Below the pieces are notes generated by a model. The model was not told the origin of the DNA. It saw only the letters and a list, made by a program, of their open reading frames with translations, and made no database searches. Shown here piece after piece: positions 43,797 through 52,968 of a stretch of 64,000 bases of DNA (positions are counted from its first letter, which is position 1; each line of letters begins with the position of its first letter). The position numbers were made by a program, and so were the translations under genes. The stretch is from positions 806,001 to 870,000 of the forward strand of contig NZ_FNNA01000002.1 in assembly GCF_900106665.1 (NCBI RefSeq). The letters run 5' to 3'. The stretch is from Paracoccus sanguinis. GTDB lineage: Bacteria > Pseudomonadota > Alphaproteobacteria > Rhodobacterales > Rhodobacteraceae.

Positions 43797-44356
43797 GGTC
43801 GGGGCAGCGGCGCACCGTGGCCCAGGCGCCCGGCGGCGACGAGGGCGATGCCCACGGGCAGCGGCCAGCGCGGCGTCCGCGCCGCCGGCCCCGGCGGAAG
43901 CGTCCCGGCCGGGGCCAGCGCAGGGCCAGTGCCCGCCTCGGCGCCGAAATCCTCCCACACCACATCGTCGCCGCGCAGCGGGACGACGGCGCGGCAGGGC
44001 CGGGGATGACCGGCGGCGGCGGCCTCGGTGGCGGTGACGCCGATGGCGGGGACCTTCAGCGCCAGCGCCAACCCCCTCGCGGCCGCGACCGAGATGCGGA
44101 TGCCGGTGAAATTGCCCGGCCCCACCCCCACGCCGATCGCCGAGAGCGCGGGCCAGTCGACGCCGGCCTCGCGCAGCACCGCCTCGAGCAGCGGCATCAG
44201 CGCCTCGGCCTGGCCGCGGGTCATCGGCAGGGTGCGGGAAGCGAGGACCTGCACCCCGGCGCCGTCGCCCAGAACGCCCCCGCCCGAGACGACGGCGGCC
44301 GCGCAATGCGCGGCCGATGTGTCGAACCCCAGGACGAGAGGGCCGGCGTCAGGCAA
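43727..44356 (-). CDS. tsaB: tRNA t6A modification protein TsaB (TTG start)
   Basis: A 209-residue partner of TsaD in making N6-threonylcarbamoyladenosine in tRNA. The ASKHA-type N-terminus (LVLGFDTSAAHCAAAVV), TRGQAEALMPLLEAVL, GVGVGPGNFTGIRISVAAARGL and the C-terminal PAPLYLRPADAAPPRDAPPV are all present. The start is TTG at 44356, overlapping nfuA by eight bases; no ATG or GTG lies near the conserved N-terminus. The central part is short, as in other alphaproteobacterial TsaB. Operon order is nfuA-tsaB-rimI. Confidence 0.9.
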   Translation of the reverse strand: MPDAGPLVLGFDTSAAHCAAAVVSGGGVLGDGAGVQVLASRTLPMTRGQAEALMPLLEAVLREAGVDWPALSAIGVGVGPGNFTGIRISVAAARGLALALKVPAIGVTATEAAAAGHPRPCRAVVPLRGDDVVWEDFGAEAGTGPALAPAGTLPPGPAARTPRWPLPVGIALVAAGRLGHGAPLPRPAPLYLRPADAAPPRDAPPVLLA

Positions 44357-44912
44357 CCGGACGGACCTCGGTCACCTCGGGGATATAGTGACGCAGCAGG
44401 TTCTCGATCCCCATCTTCAGCGTCAGGGTCGAGGACGGGCAGCCGGCGCAGGCGCCCTGCATGTGCAGATAGACCACCCCCCGGTCGAAGCCGTGGAAGG
44501 TGATGTCACCGCCGTCCTGGGCGACCGCAGGCCGCACCCGGGTGTCGAGCAATTCCTTGATCTGGCTCACGATCTCGGCGTCCGGCCCGTCGTGGGTCGC
44601 GTGGCCGCCGGCGGCCGGGGCGGCGCCGGTCTCGAGCGCCGGCTCACCGGACTGGAAATGGTCCATGATCGCGCCGAGGATCGACGGCTTGATCTGGTCC
44701 CAGATCGCCGCGTCACCCTTGGTCACGGTCACGAAGTCGGACCCGAGGAACACGCCGGTCACACCGGGCACGGCAAAGATGCGGCGCGCCAGCGGGCTGG
44801 TGCCCGCCGCGGTGGCCGCGGGAAAGTCGGCGGTGCCGGAGGCCAGCACCGTCTCGCCGGGCAGGAACTTCAGCGTCGCGGGGTTCGGCGTGGTCTCGGT
44901 CTGGATGAACAT
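44349..44912 (-). CDS. nfuA: NfuA/NifU-like iron-sulfur cluster scaffold or carrier
   Basis: A 187-residue protein with an N-terminal Nfu domain (MFIQTETTPNPATLKFLPGE, IFAVPGVTGVFLGSDFVTV) and a C-terminal NifU-type domain carrying the cluster ligands Cys155 and Cys158 in GACAGCPSS. It delivers Fe-S clusters to target enzymes in the cytoplasm. A Gly/Ala/His linker joins the domains at about 92-110. ATG at 44912; it heads the nfuA-tsaB-rimI group. Confidence 0.93.
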   Translation of the reverse strand: MFIQTETTPNPATLKFLPGETVLASGTADFPAATAAGTSPLARRIFAVPGVTGVFLGSDFVTVTKGDAAIWDQIKPSILGAIMDHFQSGEPALETGAAPAAGGHATHDGPDAEIVSQIKELLDTRVRPAVAQDGGDITFHGFDRGVVYLHMQGACAGCPSSTLTLKMGIENLLRHYIPEVTEVRPVA

Positions 44913-44993
44913 CGGCGGCTCCTCATGCCTGACCGATATGGTTGCCCGCACCCGGCTTCGTCAAGCCCGCAGCAGCGGCAGGCCGGGTTGCCG

Positions 44994-45449
44994 TCAGGTG
45001 ATCTCTTCCAGCCGCTCGCGGGTGATGTCGCCGGGCACGATGGTCAGCGGACAGGGCAGAAGGGCAAGGTCGCGCATCAGCCGGGTGATCAGCGGCCCCG
45101 GCCCGCCGCTGCCCGAGGCGGCGGCCAGCACCACCACCCCGATGTCGGCGTCGTCAGCGATCTGGGCCAGCAGCTCGCCCCCCGGGTCGCCCTCGCGCAC
45201 CACCAGCTCGGGCTCGATCCCGGGGCGGTCGCGCATCCACTTGGCGTAGACCTCGAACTGCGCCTCGATCCGGTCGCGGGCCTCGGCGCGCATGACCTCG
45301 GCCACGCCGAAGCCGTGCTGGATCTCGGCGGCCGGGATCACCGACAGGACCTGCACCCCGCCCGCGGTCGAGGCCGCACGAAGGGCCGCATAGCGGATCG
45401 CGTTCAGGCATTCCTTGCTGTCGTCCAGCACCACCAGAAACTTGCGCAT
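44994..45449 (-). CDS. Universal stress protein (UspA family)
   Basis: A 151-residue single-domain protein of the UspA fold. It opens MRKFLVVLDDSKECLNAIRY with the conserved early Asp; the nucleotide-binding end region appears as VVLAAASGSGGPGPLITRLM followed by CPLTIVPGD, a slightly modified GxxG-S/T pattern. Function is general stress tolerance; ATP binding is possible. ATG at 45449. It stands alone, divergent from the sugar transferase gene. Confidence 0.87.
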   Translation of the reverse strand: MRKFLVVLDDSKECLNAIRYAALRAASTAGGVQVLSVIPAAEIQHGFGVAEVMRAEARDRIEAQFEVYAKWMRDRPGIEPELVVREGDPGGELLAQIADDADIGVVVLAAASGSGGPGPLITRLMRDLALLPCPLTIVPGDITRERLEEIT

Positions 45450-45607
45450 CGCCCGACCACTCCCCGCCGTTATCCGCCTGCCTGCCGGGGGCGCGCGGTG
45501 GCGCGCCGGGCGACAGGCCGGCCCGACAGCGTGACAAATGCGCCCCAGCCGCGCAAGGGTCACGAACAATTCGGTGCGCGTCGCGTTTTCATTGGCGTGC
45601 CTCTGTG

Positions 45608-45623
45608 TTAATCGCCCGTTAAC
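45608..45623. promoter_or_regulatory. Full-consensus CtrA-type box upstream of the sugar transferase gene
   Basis: TTAA-TCGCCCG-TTAAC (45608-45623) matches the CtrA consensus TTAA-N7-TTAAC exactly and lies 20 bases before the chosen start codon, in an area with the GTTTTC and TGTGTTAA stretches likely to be a promoter. Two TTAA words in correct spacing are improbable in DNA of this GC content. Confidence 0.6.
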
Positions 45624-45642
45624 CGGCCGGGAGTCTGGACGC

Positions 45643-46371
45643 GTGACGATCCATCATGACTGGAATGCGACCGAAGCGGTCGGGATGCGTCCCGTCCGCC
45701 CCGGCGTGTGTCCGGATGACTGGGTCGCCGATCACCGCGCCGGCATGACCTGGTCGAAGCGGCTGTTCGACATCGTCTTCGCGCTGCTGCTGCTGATCCC
45801 GCTGTCGGTCGTGATGCTGGCCGTGGCCACGATCCTTGCGATCTACGAGGGGCGGCCGATCTTCTACGTGTCCGAGCGGATGCGCGCGCCGGGCGAGGCC
45901 TTCAACCTCATCAAGTTCCGCACCATGGCGCAGGTGGACGAGGACGCGGGGGCGACCGGCGCTCACAAGGCGTGGCGGATCACCCGGCTGGGCAAGTTCC
46001 TGCGGCGCACGCGGATCGACGAACTGCCGCAGCTCTTCAACATCCTGCGCGGCGACATGAGTTTCGTCGGGCCGCGCCCGCCGCTGCGCGAATATGTCGA
46101 GCGCTTCCCGCGCCGCTATTCCGAGGTGCTGCGGACGCGGCCGGGCGTCACCGGCCTCGCCACGCTGATCTATCACGCCCACGAGGACCGCATCCTCGCC
46201 AAGTGCCACACGGCCGAGGCGACCGAGGCCGCCTATTACCGCCGCTGCATCCCGACCAAGCTGCGGCTCGACCGCATCTACCAGCGGCGGCGGACGCTGG
46301 GGCTGGATCTCTGGATCATCGCCAACACGGTGATGACCGTCATCCGCCCGGGCTGGGTCCGGCGACGCTGA
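45643..46371 (+). CDS. Exopolysaccharide-type sugar transferase (polyprenyl-phosphate glycosyl-1-phosphate transferase)
   Basis: A 242-residue initiating transferase (WbaP/PglC-like catalytic domain) that loads a sugar phosphate on undecaprenyl phosphate to begin a polysaccharide. Visible features are the membrane-helix start [21 protein letters not shown] in two parts, [16 protein letters not shown], the catalytic [20 protein letters not shown] (two adjoining motifs), [12 protein letters not shown] and [19 protein letters not shown]. The GTG at 45643 follows CGGGAG; ATG codons at 45685 and 45745 are alternatives. Its 3' end overlaps convergent truA by 32 bases. No other polysaccharide gene is nearby. 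Confidence 0.87.
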   Translation: MTIHHDWNATEAVGMRPVRPGVCPDDWVADHRAGMTWSKRLFDIVFALLLLIPLSVVMLAVATILAIYEGRPIFYVSERMRAPGEAFNLIKFRTMAQVDEDAGATGAHKAWRITRLGKFLRRTRIDELPQLFNILRGDMSFVGPRPPLREYVERFPRRYSEVLRTRPGVTGLATLIYHAHEDRILAKCHTAEATEAAYYRRCIPTKLRLDRIYQRRRTLGLDLWIIANTVMTVIRPGWVRRR

Positions 46372-47149
46372 TCCCGGCGAAGGGGTCGTCGGGGTAGTCC
46401 ACCCCGCTCAGATACAGTCCCGAGGGCGGGCAGACCGGCCCGCAGGCCGCCCGGTCACGCGCGGCGAGCGCCTCGGCCACGCGCGCGGGCGGCCACGCCC
46501 CCTGCCCCACCCGTTCGAGCGTGCCCACGATCGACCGCACCTGATTGTGCAGGAACGACCGCGCGGCGAGGTGGAAGCGGTATTCGGTCCCGCGCGGCAC
46601 GGGATGGGCGGTGATCTCGATCCGGTCGAGCGTCTTGATGGGGCTCGCCGCCTGACACATGGTCGAGCGGAAGGTGGTGAAATCGTGCCGCCCGAGCAGA
46701 TGCGCCGCGCCCGCCTGCATCGCCGCAAGGTCCAGCGGATGCGTCACCTGCCAGACCCGCCCGCGGTCATGGGTGGCCGGCGCGCGCCGCGACAGCAGGC
46801 GGAAGAGATAGCGCCGCCCGGTGGCGGAGAAGCGGGCGTGAAAGTCGTCCCCCACCCGCGCCGCCGCCAGCACCGCGACCGGGGCGGGCTTCAGATGCCA
46901 GTTCAGCGCCTCGGAAAGCCGGAACGGGTCCCAGTCACGCACCAGGTCCGCGTGGGCGACCTGCGCCGTGGCGTGGACGCCCGCATCGGTGCGCCCGGCC
47001 GCCGCCACCCGCGCCCCGGCCGCGAAGCCGGGGTCGAGCCTCGCCAGCGCCGCCTCGAGCGCGCCCTGCACCGAGGGCTGGTCGGCCTGCGCCTGCCAGC
47101 CTGCGAACGGCCCGCCGTCATATTCGATCCACAGCGCGAAACGGGGCAT
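46340..47149 (-). CDS. truA: tRNA pseudouridine(38-40) synthase TruA
   Basis: A 269-residue enzyme. The catalytic aspartate is Asp55 in [12 protein letters not shown], and [27 protein letters not shown] and [19 protein letters not shown] are typical. It modifies the anticodon arm of several tRNAs. ATG at 47149 follows the XpaC-like gene by two bases, so they are probably cotranscribed. The last 32 bases overlap the end of the convergent sugar transferase gene. Confidence 0.95.
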   Translation of the reverse strand: MPRFALWIEYDGGPFAGWQAQADQPSVQGALEAALARLDPGFAAGARVAAAGRTDAGVHATAQVAHADLVRDWDPFRLSEALNWHLKPAPVAVLAAARVGDDFHARFSATGRRYLFRLLSRRAPATHDRGRVWQVTHPLDLAAMQAGAAHLLGRHDFTTFRSTMCQAASPIKTLDRIEITAHPVPRGTEYRFHLAARSFLHNQVRSIVGTLERVGQGAWPPARVAEALAARDRAACGPVCPPSGLYLSGVDYPDDPFAGISVAGPSPGG

Positions 47150-47151
47150 GG

Positions 47152-48129
47152 TCAGCGCGAGCGGTCGCGCAGGCTCTCGCGCAGCTTCTGGCCGAAGGTC
47201 TCGGCGGCCGTGGGCTCGGACCGCGCCTCAAGCGCGGGGCGGGCGGGAGCGTCGGGCGCGGGGCGGACGCCCTCGCGGGCCAGCCGGTCGCGCAGCACCT
47301 CGATCTCGATGTCCATGTCGGTGCGCCCGCCCTCGTGCAGCCGCTGGGCCAAGGCCGAGAAGCTTGCCTCGAGATCGGCCAGCAGCGCCTCGTAATCCGC
47401 AAGCGCCCGCGGGTCGCGGGTCTGGGCGTAGAGGTCGGCGAACTTGATCGTCGCGTCGCGCGCCCCCTCGAGGTAGACGCCGAGATAGCGCCGCGCCGGC
47501 GCGAGCCCGCCGGGGTTCTGCTCGACCTGCTCGAAAAGCTGCCGGGCGGTGGCCGCGAAGAGCCCCACCCGCGCCTCGAGCCGCCGGTCGCCGGTCCGCA
47601 GGATCGCCTGCGACATGGCGCGGAGGTTCGCCTCGGCCGCCTCGACCATGCGCGCGGCGCGGTCCTGCTGGAAGGCGTCCACCCCCTCCATCCCCTTGTC
47701 GGTCATCGGGTCCGGGCCGAAGGCGAGCCAGTGCAGCACCGCCCCCGTCACCCCCATCACCGCCGCCGGCGCGAAGCTGCCCGGCTCGGCGGTGCCTACG
47801 GCCAGCCCCAGCCCGGTCAGGATGCCGCCGAAGAGCTTGCGCGGGATCGCCGGGCGCCGCGCCACGCGGCGGGCGTCATAGGCGGCCTCGGCCTGCAGCC
47901 CCTCGCGCGTAAGCCACATCGCCCCCGCGGTGATCCCGAAGGCGGCGAGGTTCGCGGCCATGCCGACCGGGTCGTGGAACGGCGCGGCGAGCAGGAAGGG
48001 CGTGGCCATCGCCGTCACCCACGAGGTGCGCGACTCGTAGGGGTGGCGCAACCGCTCGGGCGGGCGAGGCAAAGCGCCGCCGGTCTGCCCCGGGACGGGC
48101 GAGTGCGGGCCGCCGAACCGACGCGCCAT
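47152..48129 (-). CDS. XpaC-like membrane protein (5-bromo-4-chloroindolyl phosphate hydrolysis family)
   Basis: A 325-residue protein with an N-terminal Pro/Arg-rich part, two or more hydrophobic segments between about 38 and 130 ([20 protein letters not shown], later [17 protein letters not shown]), and a long helical C-terminal domain from about 150 ([39 protein letters not shown]). This is the XpaC layout, often found with TelA tellurite/toxic-anion proteins; no telA is present here. The ATG at 48129 shares a base with the stop of a 26-residue upstream gene (TGATG). Function unproven. Confidence 0.75.
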   Translation of the reverse strand: MARRFGGPHSPVPGQTGGALPRPPERLRHPYESRTSWVTAMATPFLLAAPFHDPVGMAANLAAFGITAGAMWLTREGLQAEAAYDARRVARRPAIPRKLFGGILTGLGLAVGTAEPGSFAPAAVMGVTGAVLHWLAFGPDPMTDKGMEGVDAFQQDRAARMVEAAEANLRAMSQAILRTGDRRLEARVGLFAATARQLFEQVEQNPGGLAPARRYLGVYLEGARDATIKFADLYAQTRDPRALADYEALLADLEASFSALAQRLHEGGRTDMDIEIEVLRDRLAREGVRPAPDAPARPALEARSEPTAAETFGQKLRESLRDRSR

Positions 48130-48209
48130 CAGCCCAGCCCCAGCGAGGCGTAGAGCGTGACGCCCATCAGCAGGAAGAACGACAGGCGCTGCATGGCGCG
48201 ACGGGACAT
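48129..48209 (-). CDS. 26-residue membrane microprotein coupled to the XpaC-like gene
   Basis: The frame encodes a 26-residue protein with a basic N-terminus (MSRRAMQRLS) and a single hydrophobic helix (FFLLMGVTLYASLGLG). GGAAAGG lies eight bases before the ATG at 48209, and the stop overlaps the next ATG as TGATG, so it is either a genuine membrane microprotein or a coupling leader for the XpaC-like protein. Positive-inside charge and a helix just long enough to span the membrane favour a product. I know no named family. Confidence 0.6.
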   Translation of the reverse strand: MSRRAMQRLSFFLLMGVTLYASLGLG

Positions 48210-48387
48210 CGGCGGACCTTTCCTTGCGGCTCGGGCCGCCCGGCCGGGCAACCCTCCGGCCATCGGCCGGTGCGCTGCGAATATGGGGGATCGGCGGGGT
48301 GGGGAAAAGGGCACCGACCCCGCGGCAGGTCTGGATTGCGGTGCCGGCCCCGGTTGCCGCGCCGCGCCGGGCGGGCGATGATCGGGC

Positions 48388-48753
48388 ATGGCCGACCCGC
48401 ATCTGCGCCCCGAACTCTTCCTGCGCCTCTACCTTGCCCCCGACGCGATGCTGGGGCCGGGCAAGGCCGCGCTGCTGGCGGGGATCGACCGCACCGGCTC
48501 GATCTCGGCGGCCGGGCGCGCGATGGGGATGAGCTACAAGCGCGCCTGGTCGTTGGTCGAGACGATGAACGCGATGTTCGAGGCCCCGCTCGTGGACAGC
48601 GCCCGCGGCGGGCCGGGCGGCGGCGGGGCGACACTGACCGAAACCGGGCAGCGCGTCCTCGCCCTCTACCGCCGGATCGAGGCGGACGCGTCCGCCGCCG
48701 CCGCCCCCTCGGTCGCGGCGCTCAAGGCGCTGCTGCGAGGGCAGGAGGCGTAA
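48388..48753 (+). CDS. ModE-type winged-helix regulator without molybdate-binding domain
   Basis: A 121-residue protein matching the N-terminal DNA-binding domain of ModE: GKAALLAGIDRTGSISAAGR, AMGMSYKRAWSLVETMNAMF and LTETGQRVLALYRRIEAD. The C-terminal Mop domains that bind molybdate in E. coli ModE are absent, which is a common short form. It may still respond to molybdenum through a partner or act only as a DNA-binding protein. ATG at 48388; divergent from the microprotein/XpaC unit. No mod transporter genes are next to it. Confidence 0.8.
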   Translation: MADPHLRPELFLRLYLAPDAMLGPGKAALLAGIDRTGSISAAGRAMGMSYKRAWSLVETMNAMFEAPLVDSARGGPGGGGATLTETGQRVLALYRRIEADASAAAAPSVAALKALLRGQEA

Positions 48754-48850
48754 TGGAACGCGTCTCCCCGGCCGCTGGGCGCAGCACCCATGCAAACGCC
48801 GGCCCCGTGCAGAGCCCCGCGCTCGCTCTCGGTAGGCGCGTTCGGCCGAC

Positions 48851-49504
48851 ATGAGCGCCGTGGTCTTCGATCTCGACGGGACGCTGGTGGACAGCGCACC
48901 CGACATGCACGCGGCGATGAACCGGGTGCTGGCGGCGCGCGGTCAGGCGCCGCTGTCGCTCGACCGGGTGCGCGGCTTCGTCGGCGACGGGGTGCCGATG
49001 CTGGTGCGGCGCACGATGGCGGCGGTGGGCGCCGAGGAGGCGGGCTTCGACGACTGGCACGGCGACTACCTGACCCGCTACGGGGCCGAGGTCTGTCTGC
49101 TCACCCGTCCCTACCCTCGCGTTCTCGACGCGCTCGACGCCGTGTCCGGCGCCGGATCGCGGCTGGGCATCTGCACCAACAAGCCGCAGCGCCTGGCCGA
49201 AGCGCTCGTTGCGGCGCTCGGCCTCTCGGGGCGCTTCGATGCGCTGGTGGGCGGCGACACGCGCTTCGGCCGCAAGCCCGCGCCCGAGGGGCTGCGCGAG
49301 GTCGTCCGTCGCCTGGGCGGCGGGCCCGCCGTGATGGTCGGGGACAGCCGCGCCGATGCGCAGGCGGCGCGCGCCGCCGGGCTGCCGGTGCTGCTCTACA
49401 CCGGCGGCTACCGCAGCCACAGCGTCGAGGAGATCGCGCCCGACGCCACCTTCGACGACTGGTCGGAGTTGCCGGGTCTGGTGCGGGATGCGCTGGGTGG
49501 GTGA
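48851..49504 (+). CDS. gph: Phosphoglycolate phosphatase
   Basis: A 217-residue HAD phosphatase with all typical Gph blocks: VVFDLDGTLVDSAPDMHAAM (nucleophile Asp near residue 7), GDGVPMLVRR, the Thr of motif II in GICTNKPQRLAEAL, the Lys in GRKPAPEGL and motif III MVGDSRADAQAARAAG. It removes phosphate from 2-phosphoglycolate arising from DNA repair or Rubisco oxygenation. ATG at 48851, 97 bases after the ModE-type gene. Confidence 0.9.
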   Translation: MSAVVFDLDGTLVDSAPDMHAAMNRVLAARGQAPLSLDRVRGFVGDGVPMLVRRTMAAVGAEEAGFDDWHGDYLTRYGAEVCLLTRPYPRVLDALDAVSGAGSRLGICTNKPQRLAEALVAALGLSGRFDALVGGDTRFGRKPAPEGLREVVRRLGGGPAVMVGDSRADAQAARAAGLPVLLYTGGYRSHSVEEIAPDATFDDWSELPGLVRDALGG

Positions 49505-49569
49505 ACGCGGCGGCTGACAGGGTGCCCGCTGCCCGCAGAGGCACCGCACGTCGCTTCAGGGTCGGGGAT

Positions 49570-49643
49570 TGGAGCGGGTGATGGGAATCGAACCCACGTA
49601 TTCAGCTTGGAAGGCTGCTGCTCTACCATTGAGCTACACCCGC
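49570..49643 (-). tRNA. tRNA-Gly (anticodon TCC)
   Basis: The minus strand folds as a full tRNA: acceptor GCGGGTG / CACCCGC, D-arm GCTC-AATGGTA-GAGC, anticodon loop CTTCCAA with anticodon TCC, T-loop TTCGATT, and an encoded CCA end at 49572-49570. The top base pair of the anticodon stem is G-A, the only mismatch I see. It reads GGA/GGG codons. It is 3' to gph on the opposite strand. Confidence 0.96.
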
Positions 49644-49792
49644 GCCCGCCCGGACTAGCGCAGCCCCGCCTGCGGCGCAACCCGGCCTGCGGCGCAACCC
49701 GGGCGGCGTGCGGCGCGTCGCGCAGGCTCTCACCGGCGCAACCGAGGTCGGCGCGCTTGACCGCTCGCATGGCTGCGGGCAGTCAGGGCGCC

Positions 49793-51241
49793 ATGATCGA
49801 CGTCCGCCCCGTGATCCACGCGATTTCCAAGCTCGCCATCGTCATGGGCGTGATGATGGCCGCGCCGGCGGCGGTGGACTGGTCGGCGGGCGCCGCGAGC
49901 TGGCGGATCTTCGCCGCGACCGGCGCGGGCACGGCGCTCGTCGCCTGGATGGTGATGCTCGCCACACGGCATGAGGGCCGCACGCTGACGCTCGAGCAGG
50001 CGTTCCTGCTGACCTCGGGCCTGTGGCTGGTGCTGCCGGTCATCGGGGCCATGCCGATCCGCGCCGCGGTCGCCGGCGCCGGCTTCACCGACGCCATGTT
50101 CGAGGCGATGTCCGGCCTCAGCACCACCGGCGCCACCGCCTTCCCCGAACTCGGGGCGCTGAGCGACGGGGTGCATCTCTGGCGCGGGCTGCTGCAATGG
50201 TCGGGCGGGCTCGGGATCGTCGTGGTGGCGATGGTGTTCCTGCCGGTCATGCGGGTCGGGGGGATGCAGTTCTTCCGCTCGGAAGGGTTCGACACGATGG
50301 GCAAGGTCATGCCGCGCGCGGGCTCGATCGCGGCCGAGATGACCGAGCTCTATCTCGGCATCACCATCCTCTGCGCGATGATCTATGCCGGGCTGGGGAT
50401 GAGCGGGTTCGACGCGGTGATGCACGCGCTCACCACCTGCTCGACCGGCGGGTTCAGCAACCTCGACGCGAGCTTCGGCGCCTTCATCGGCGCGCCCGAG
50501 GTTGCCGCGACGGTCTTCATGATCCTCGCCTCGCTGCCCTTCGTGCGGATGGTGCAGGCGATGCACGGCGATTTCGCGCCGCTGTGGCGGGACAGCCAGA
50601 TCTGGACCTTCCTCGCCATCATCGCCGTGGTCTGCACGCTGATCGTGATCTACCAGTCGCTGTGGCTGGACGTGCCGCCGTCGCCGGGCCTGCTGCGGGA
50701 GGTGGCCTTCAACGTGGTCACGATCATGACCGGGACCGGCTATGCCTCGGTCGACGTGACCCAGTGGGGGCACCTGCCCTTCGTGCTGCTGATCACCGTG
50801 GGGCTGATCGGCGGCTGCACCGGGTCCACCTGCTGCTCGGTCAAGGTGTTCCGCTATCAGGTGCTGTTCCAGGCGCTCAGGGCGCAGCTCGCGCAGATGC
50901 AGTCGCCGAACCGGGTGCGGCTCTTGAGTCTGCAGGGGCGGCGGCTCGACCCCGAGGTGGTCAACTCGGTCATGGCGCTGTTCACGCTGTTCGTGCTGAC
51001 CTTCGGGGTGCTGATCGTCGGGCTGGCGCTGACCGGCCTGCACCCGCGCACGGCGCTGACCGCGGCCTGGACCGCCATCGCCAACGTTGGCCCGGCCTGG
51101 GGCCCCGAGGTCAGCGGCAACGGCAGCGTGGCGAACTTTCCCACGACCGCCAAGTGGCTGATGATCGTGGGGATGTATCTCGGCCGGCTCGAGCTGATCA
51201 CCGTCTTCGTGGTGCTCATGCCGCGGTTCTGGCGGCAGTAG
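49793..51241 (+). CDS. trkH: Potassium uptake protein TrkH
   Basis: A 482-residue inner-membrane K+ translocating subunit. The four pore loops are recognisable: MSGLSTTGATAF, CSTGGFSN, MTGTGYASVD and IANVGPAWGPE. GGCTGSTCCSVKVFRYQV in the C-terminal third and the terminal GRLELITVFVVLMPRFW are typical of TrkH. It needs TrkA, which is not in the window. ATG at 49793; an in-frame ATG at 49769 is less likely. It abuts the convergent SPOR-like gene with no spacer. Confidence 0.93.
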   Translation: MIDVRPVIHAISKLAIVMGVMMAAPAAVDWSAGAASWRIFAATGAGTALVAWMVMLATRHEGRTLTLEQAFLLTSGLWLVLPVIGAMPIRAAVAGAGFTDAMFEAMSGLSTTGATAFPELGALSDGVHLWRGLLQWSGGLGIVVVAMVFLPVMRVGGMQFFRSEGFDTMGKVMPRAGSIAAEMTELYLGITILCAMIYAGLGMSGFDAVMHALTTCSTGGFSNLDASFGAFIGAPEVAATVFMILASLPFVRMVQAMHGDFAPLWRDSQIWTFLAIIAVVCTLIVIYQSLWLDVPPSPGLLREVAFNVVTIMTGTGYASVDVTQWGHLPFVLLITVGLIGGCTGSTCCSVKVFRYQVLFQALRAQLAQMQSPNRVRLLSLQGRRLDPEVVNSVMALFTLFVLTFGVLIVGLALTGLHPRTALTAAWTAIANVGPAWGPEVSGNGSVANFPTTAKWLMIVGMYLGRLELITVFVVLMPRFWRQ

Positions 51242-52873
51242 TCAGTTCGCCGGGGCCGGCGGGGTGTCTTCCGCATGGGCCTCGCCCGCGGCGGCGGCGT
51301 CCGTCGCCGCGCCCGAGGCCTCTGCCGCAGCCGGCTCGGCCGCTTCGGGGACCGCGGTGGGGGCGAGGCTGTCGAGCATCTCGCCCGCCACCCGCGGCTG
51401 GTCGGCGGCATCCATCTTGGGCCAGATCAGCACCACGCCCTCGACCCGGCCGTTTTCGACCCGCGCCTCGGCCTGGCCGATGTGGGTCTCGTTCTCGCCC
51501 TTGAGGCGGGCGTGGCCGGGATCGATCTTGCGCTCGGGCGCGGGCACCCAGCCCAGCGCGGTGACGAGGCCGGTGAAGTCCAGCATCTCCTGCTGCCCGC
51601 CCGGCGCGGCATAGAGGATCAGCGCCGCGCCCGAGCCGTCCTTCGGCCCATAGATCGACATCCCCTGCTCGTTGCGGTCGAACTGCAGCCGGTCCATCGG
51701 CGCCATGACCGACAGCCCGGTCTGCGGATCGTCCAGCCGCGTCAGCCCCATCTGCGCGTTCCACGCCACGCGCCGGTCGATCAGCGCCTGCATGGCGCTG
51801 GCGGCATCGGGGGCGGCGCGCAGGCCGAGGACCTCGGCGGCGATGGCGGCCTGGGTCTGCGGGCCGTCCTTGCCGTCGATGCGGCCCTCATAGTGCCCCG
51901 CCCAGCGCAGCGCGCGCTGGATGTCGATCAGCGCCGGCATCTCGGCCGTGCCGGGCCCGGGCAGGTCGATGGGCTGGCCGGCGTCGATCCCGGTGCCCAG
52001 CTCGGACGCCGGCAGCACCGCGCCGGGGCGGCCCACCCGTTCCGCATTGCGGAACGCGGTCAGCCATGCCGCCGCCGCCTCGGGCGCCAGCGGGCCGAGG
52101 GTGATCGCATAGCCGCCGTCCGGCTGCTGGTAGAGCCCGGCCTCGGGGAAGTCGCTGCGCCAGGTCTGCAAGGCGGTGTCGGCGGCCTCGCGCGTGTCGA
52201 AGCGCTGGAGGCGGAGGTAGTCGCCGGGGGCCGGGGCGGTGAGGGTGACCGCTGGTCCCGCGCCGTTGGCCGGGGCGGCCGGTTCGGTGTCCGCAGGCGG
52301 CGTGTCCGTGGTCGGATCGGTCGCCTCGGGAGCGTTCGCCGCGACGTCGGTCGCGCCCGCCTCGGTCGCGGTGGCCTCGCTCGCGGGCGGCTGGGCCGGA
52401 CTGTCGGCGGCGGCCTCCGGGCTCGCTGCCGCTTCCGCACCCGGCGCCACGAAGGTCGAGGCACCCGCCGCCGGGTTCCCCCCAGCCATACCGTCCGCCG
52501 CCATCCCCTCGGCCGCCCCGGGCTCAGCCGGCGCCGCACCCGCGTCGGGCGCCACCGCTGCCACGACCTCGGCCGGGGCGGGGGCGATGAAGCTGTCGCC
52601 GGGGATCTCGCCCGCCGCCTTCAGCCGCGCCATCTCGGCCTCGGCGGCGGCACGCTCCATCGGGCCGAGGCCGATGCCGGTCCAGCCGCCCGGCAGTTGA
52701 AACGCCACGACATTCGGGAACCGGCCCGCCCAGGCGGCGATCGCCGCCTCGCTCTCGACGCCGCGCTTGGCCTCGATCCTGAGCACCACCGGCTCGGCCA
52801 GCGCGGGTGCCGCGACCGACAGCGCCACGACGACGGGCAGGGTGGCGGTCATCAGTCTGGCAAGCGTGCGCAT
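51242..52873 (-). CDS. Secreted SPOR-like/peptidoglycan-binding envelope protein
   Basis: A 543-residue protein with a signal peptide (1-26), a first SPOR-like repeat (about 28-77: [34 protein letters not shown]), a long Ala/Pro/Thr-rich linker (about 90-215), a second SPOR-like repeat ([35 protein letters not shown]), a peptidoglycan-binding-1-like helical segment ([20 protein letters not shown]) and a C-terminal beta-rich domain of unknown type, then an Ala/Glu-rich tail. The layout suggests a cell-wall-associated periplasmic protein. ATG at 52873; it is divergent from glyQ. Confidence 0.75.
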   Translation of the reverse strand: MRTLARLMTATLPVVVALSVAAPALAEPVVLRIEAKRGVESEAAIAAWAGRFPNVVAFQLPGGWTGIGLGPMERAAAEAEMARLKAAGEIPGDSFIAPAPAEVVAAVAPDAGAAPAEPGAAEGMAADGMAGGNPAAGASTFVAPGAEAAASPEAAADSPAQPPASEATATEAGATDVAANAPEATDPTTDTPPADTEPAAPANGAGPAVTLTAPAPGDYLRLQRFDTREAADTALQTWRSDFPEAGLYQQPDGGYAITLGPLAPEAAAAWLTAFRNAERVGRPGAVLPASELGTGIDAGQPIDLPGPGTAEMPALIDIQRALRWAGHYEGRIDGKDGPQTQAAIAAEVLGLRAAPDAASAMQALIDRRVAWNAQMGLTRLDDPQTGLSVMAPMDRLQFDRNEQGMSIYGPKDGSGAALILYAAPGGQQEMLDFTGLVTALGWVPAPERKIDPGHARLKGENETHIGQAEARVENGRVEGVVLIWPKMDAADQPRVAGEMLDSLAPTAVPEAAEPAAAEASGAATDAAAAGEAHAEDTPPAPAN

Positions 52874-52968
52874 CGGGCGTCCCCATCAGGTGCGGGCAGA
52901 TTGACCCGCCCCCGGCCGCATCCTATGAGCGGCCTGCATTCGCGCCAGTTATGCGAAAGGACGCCGCC

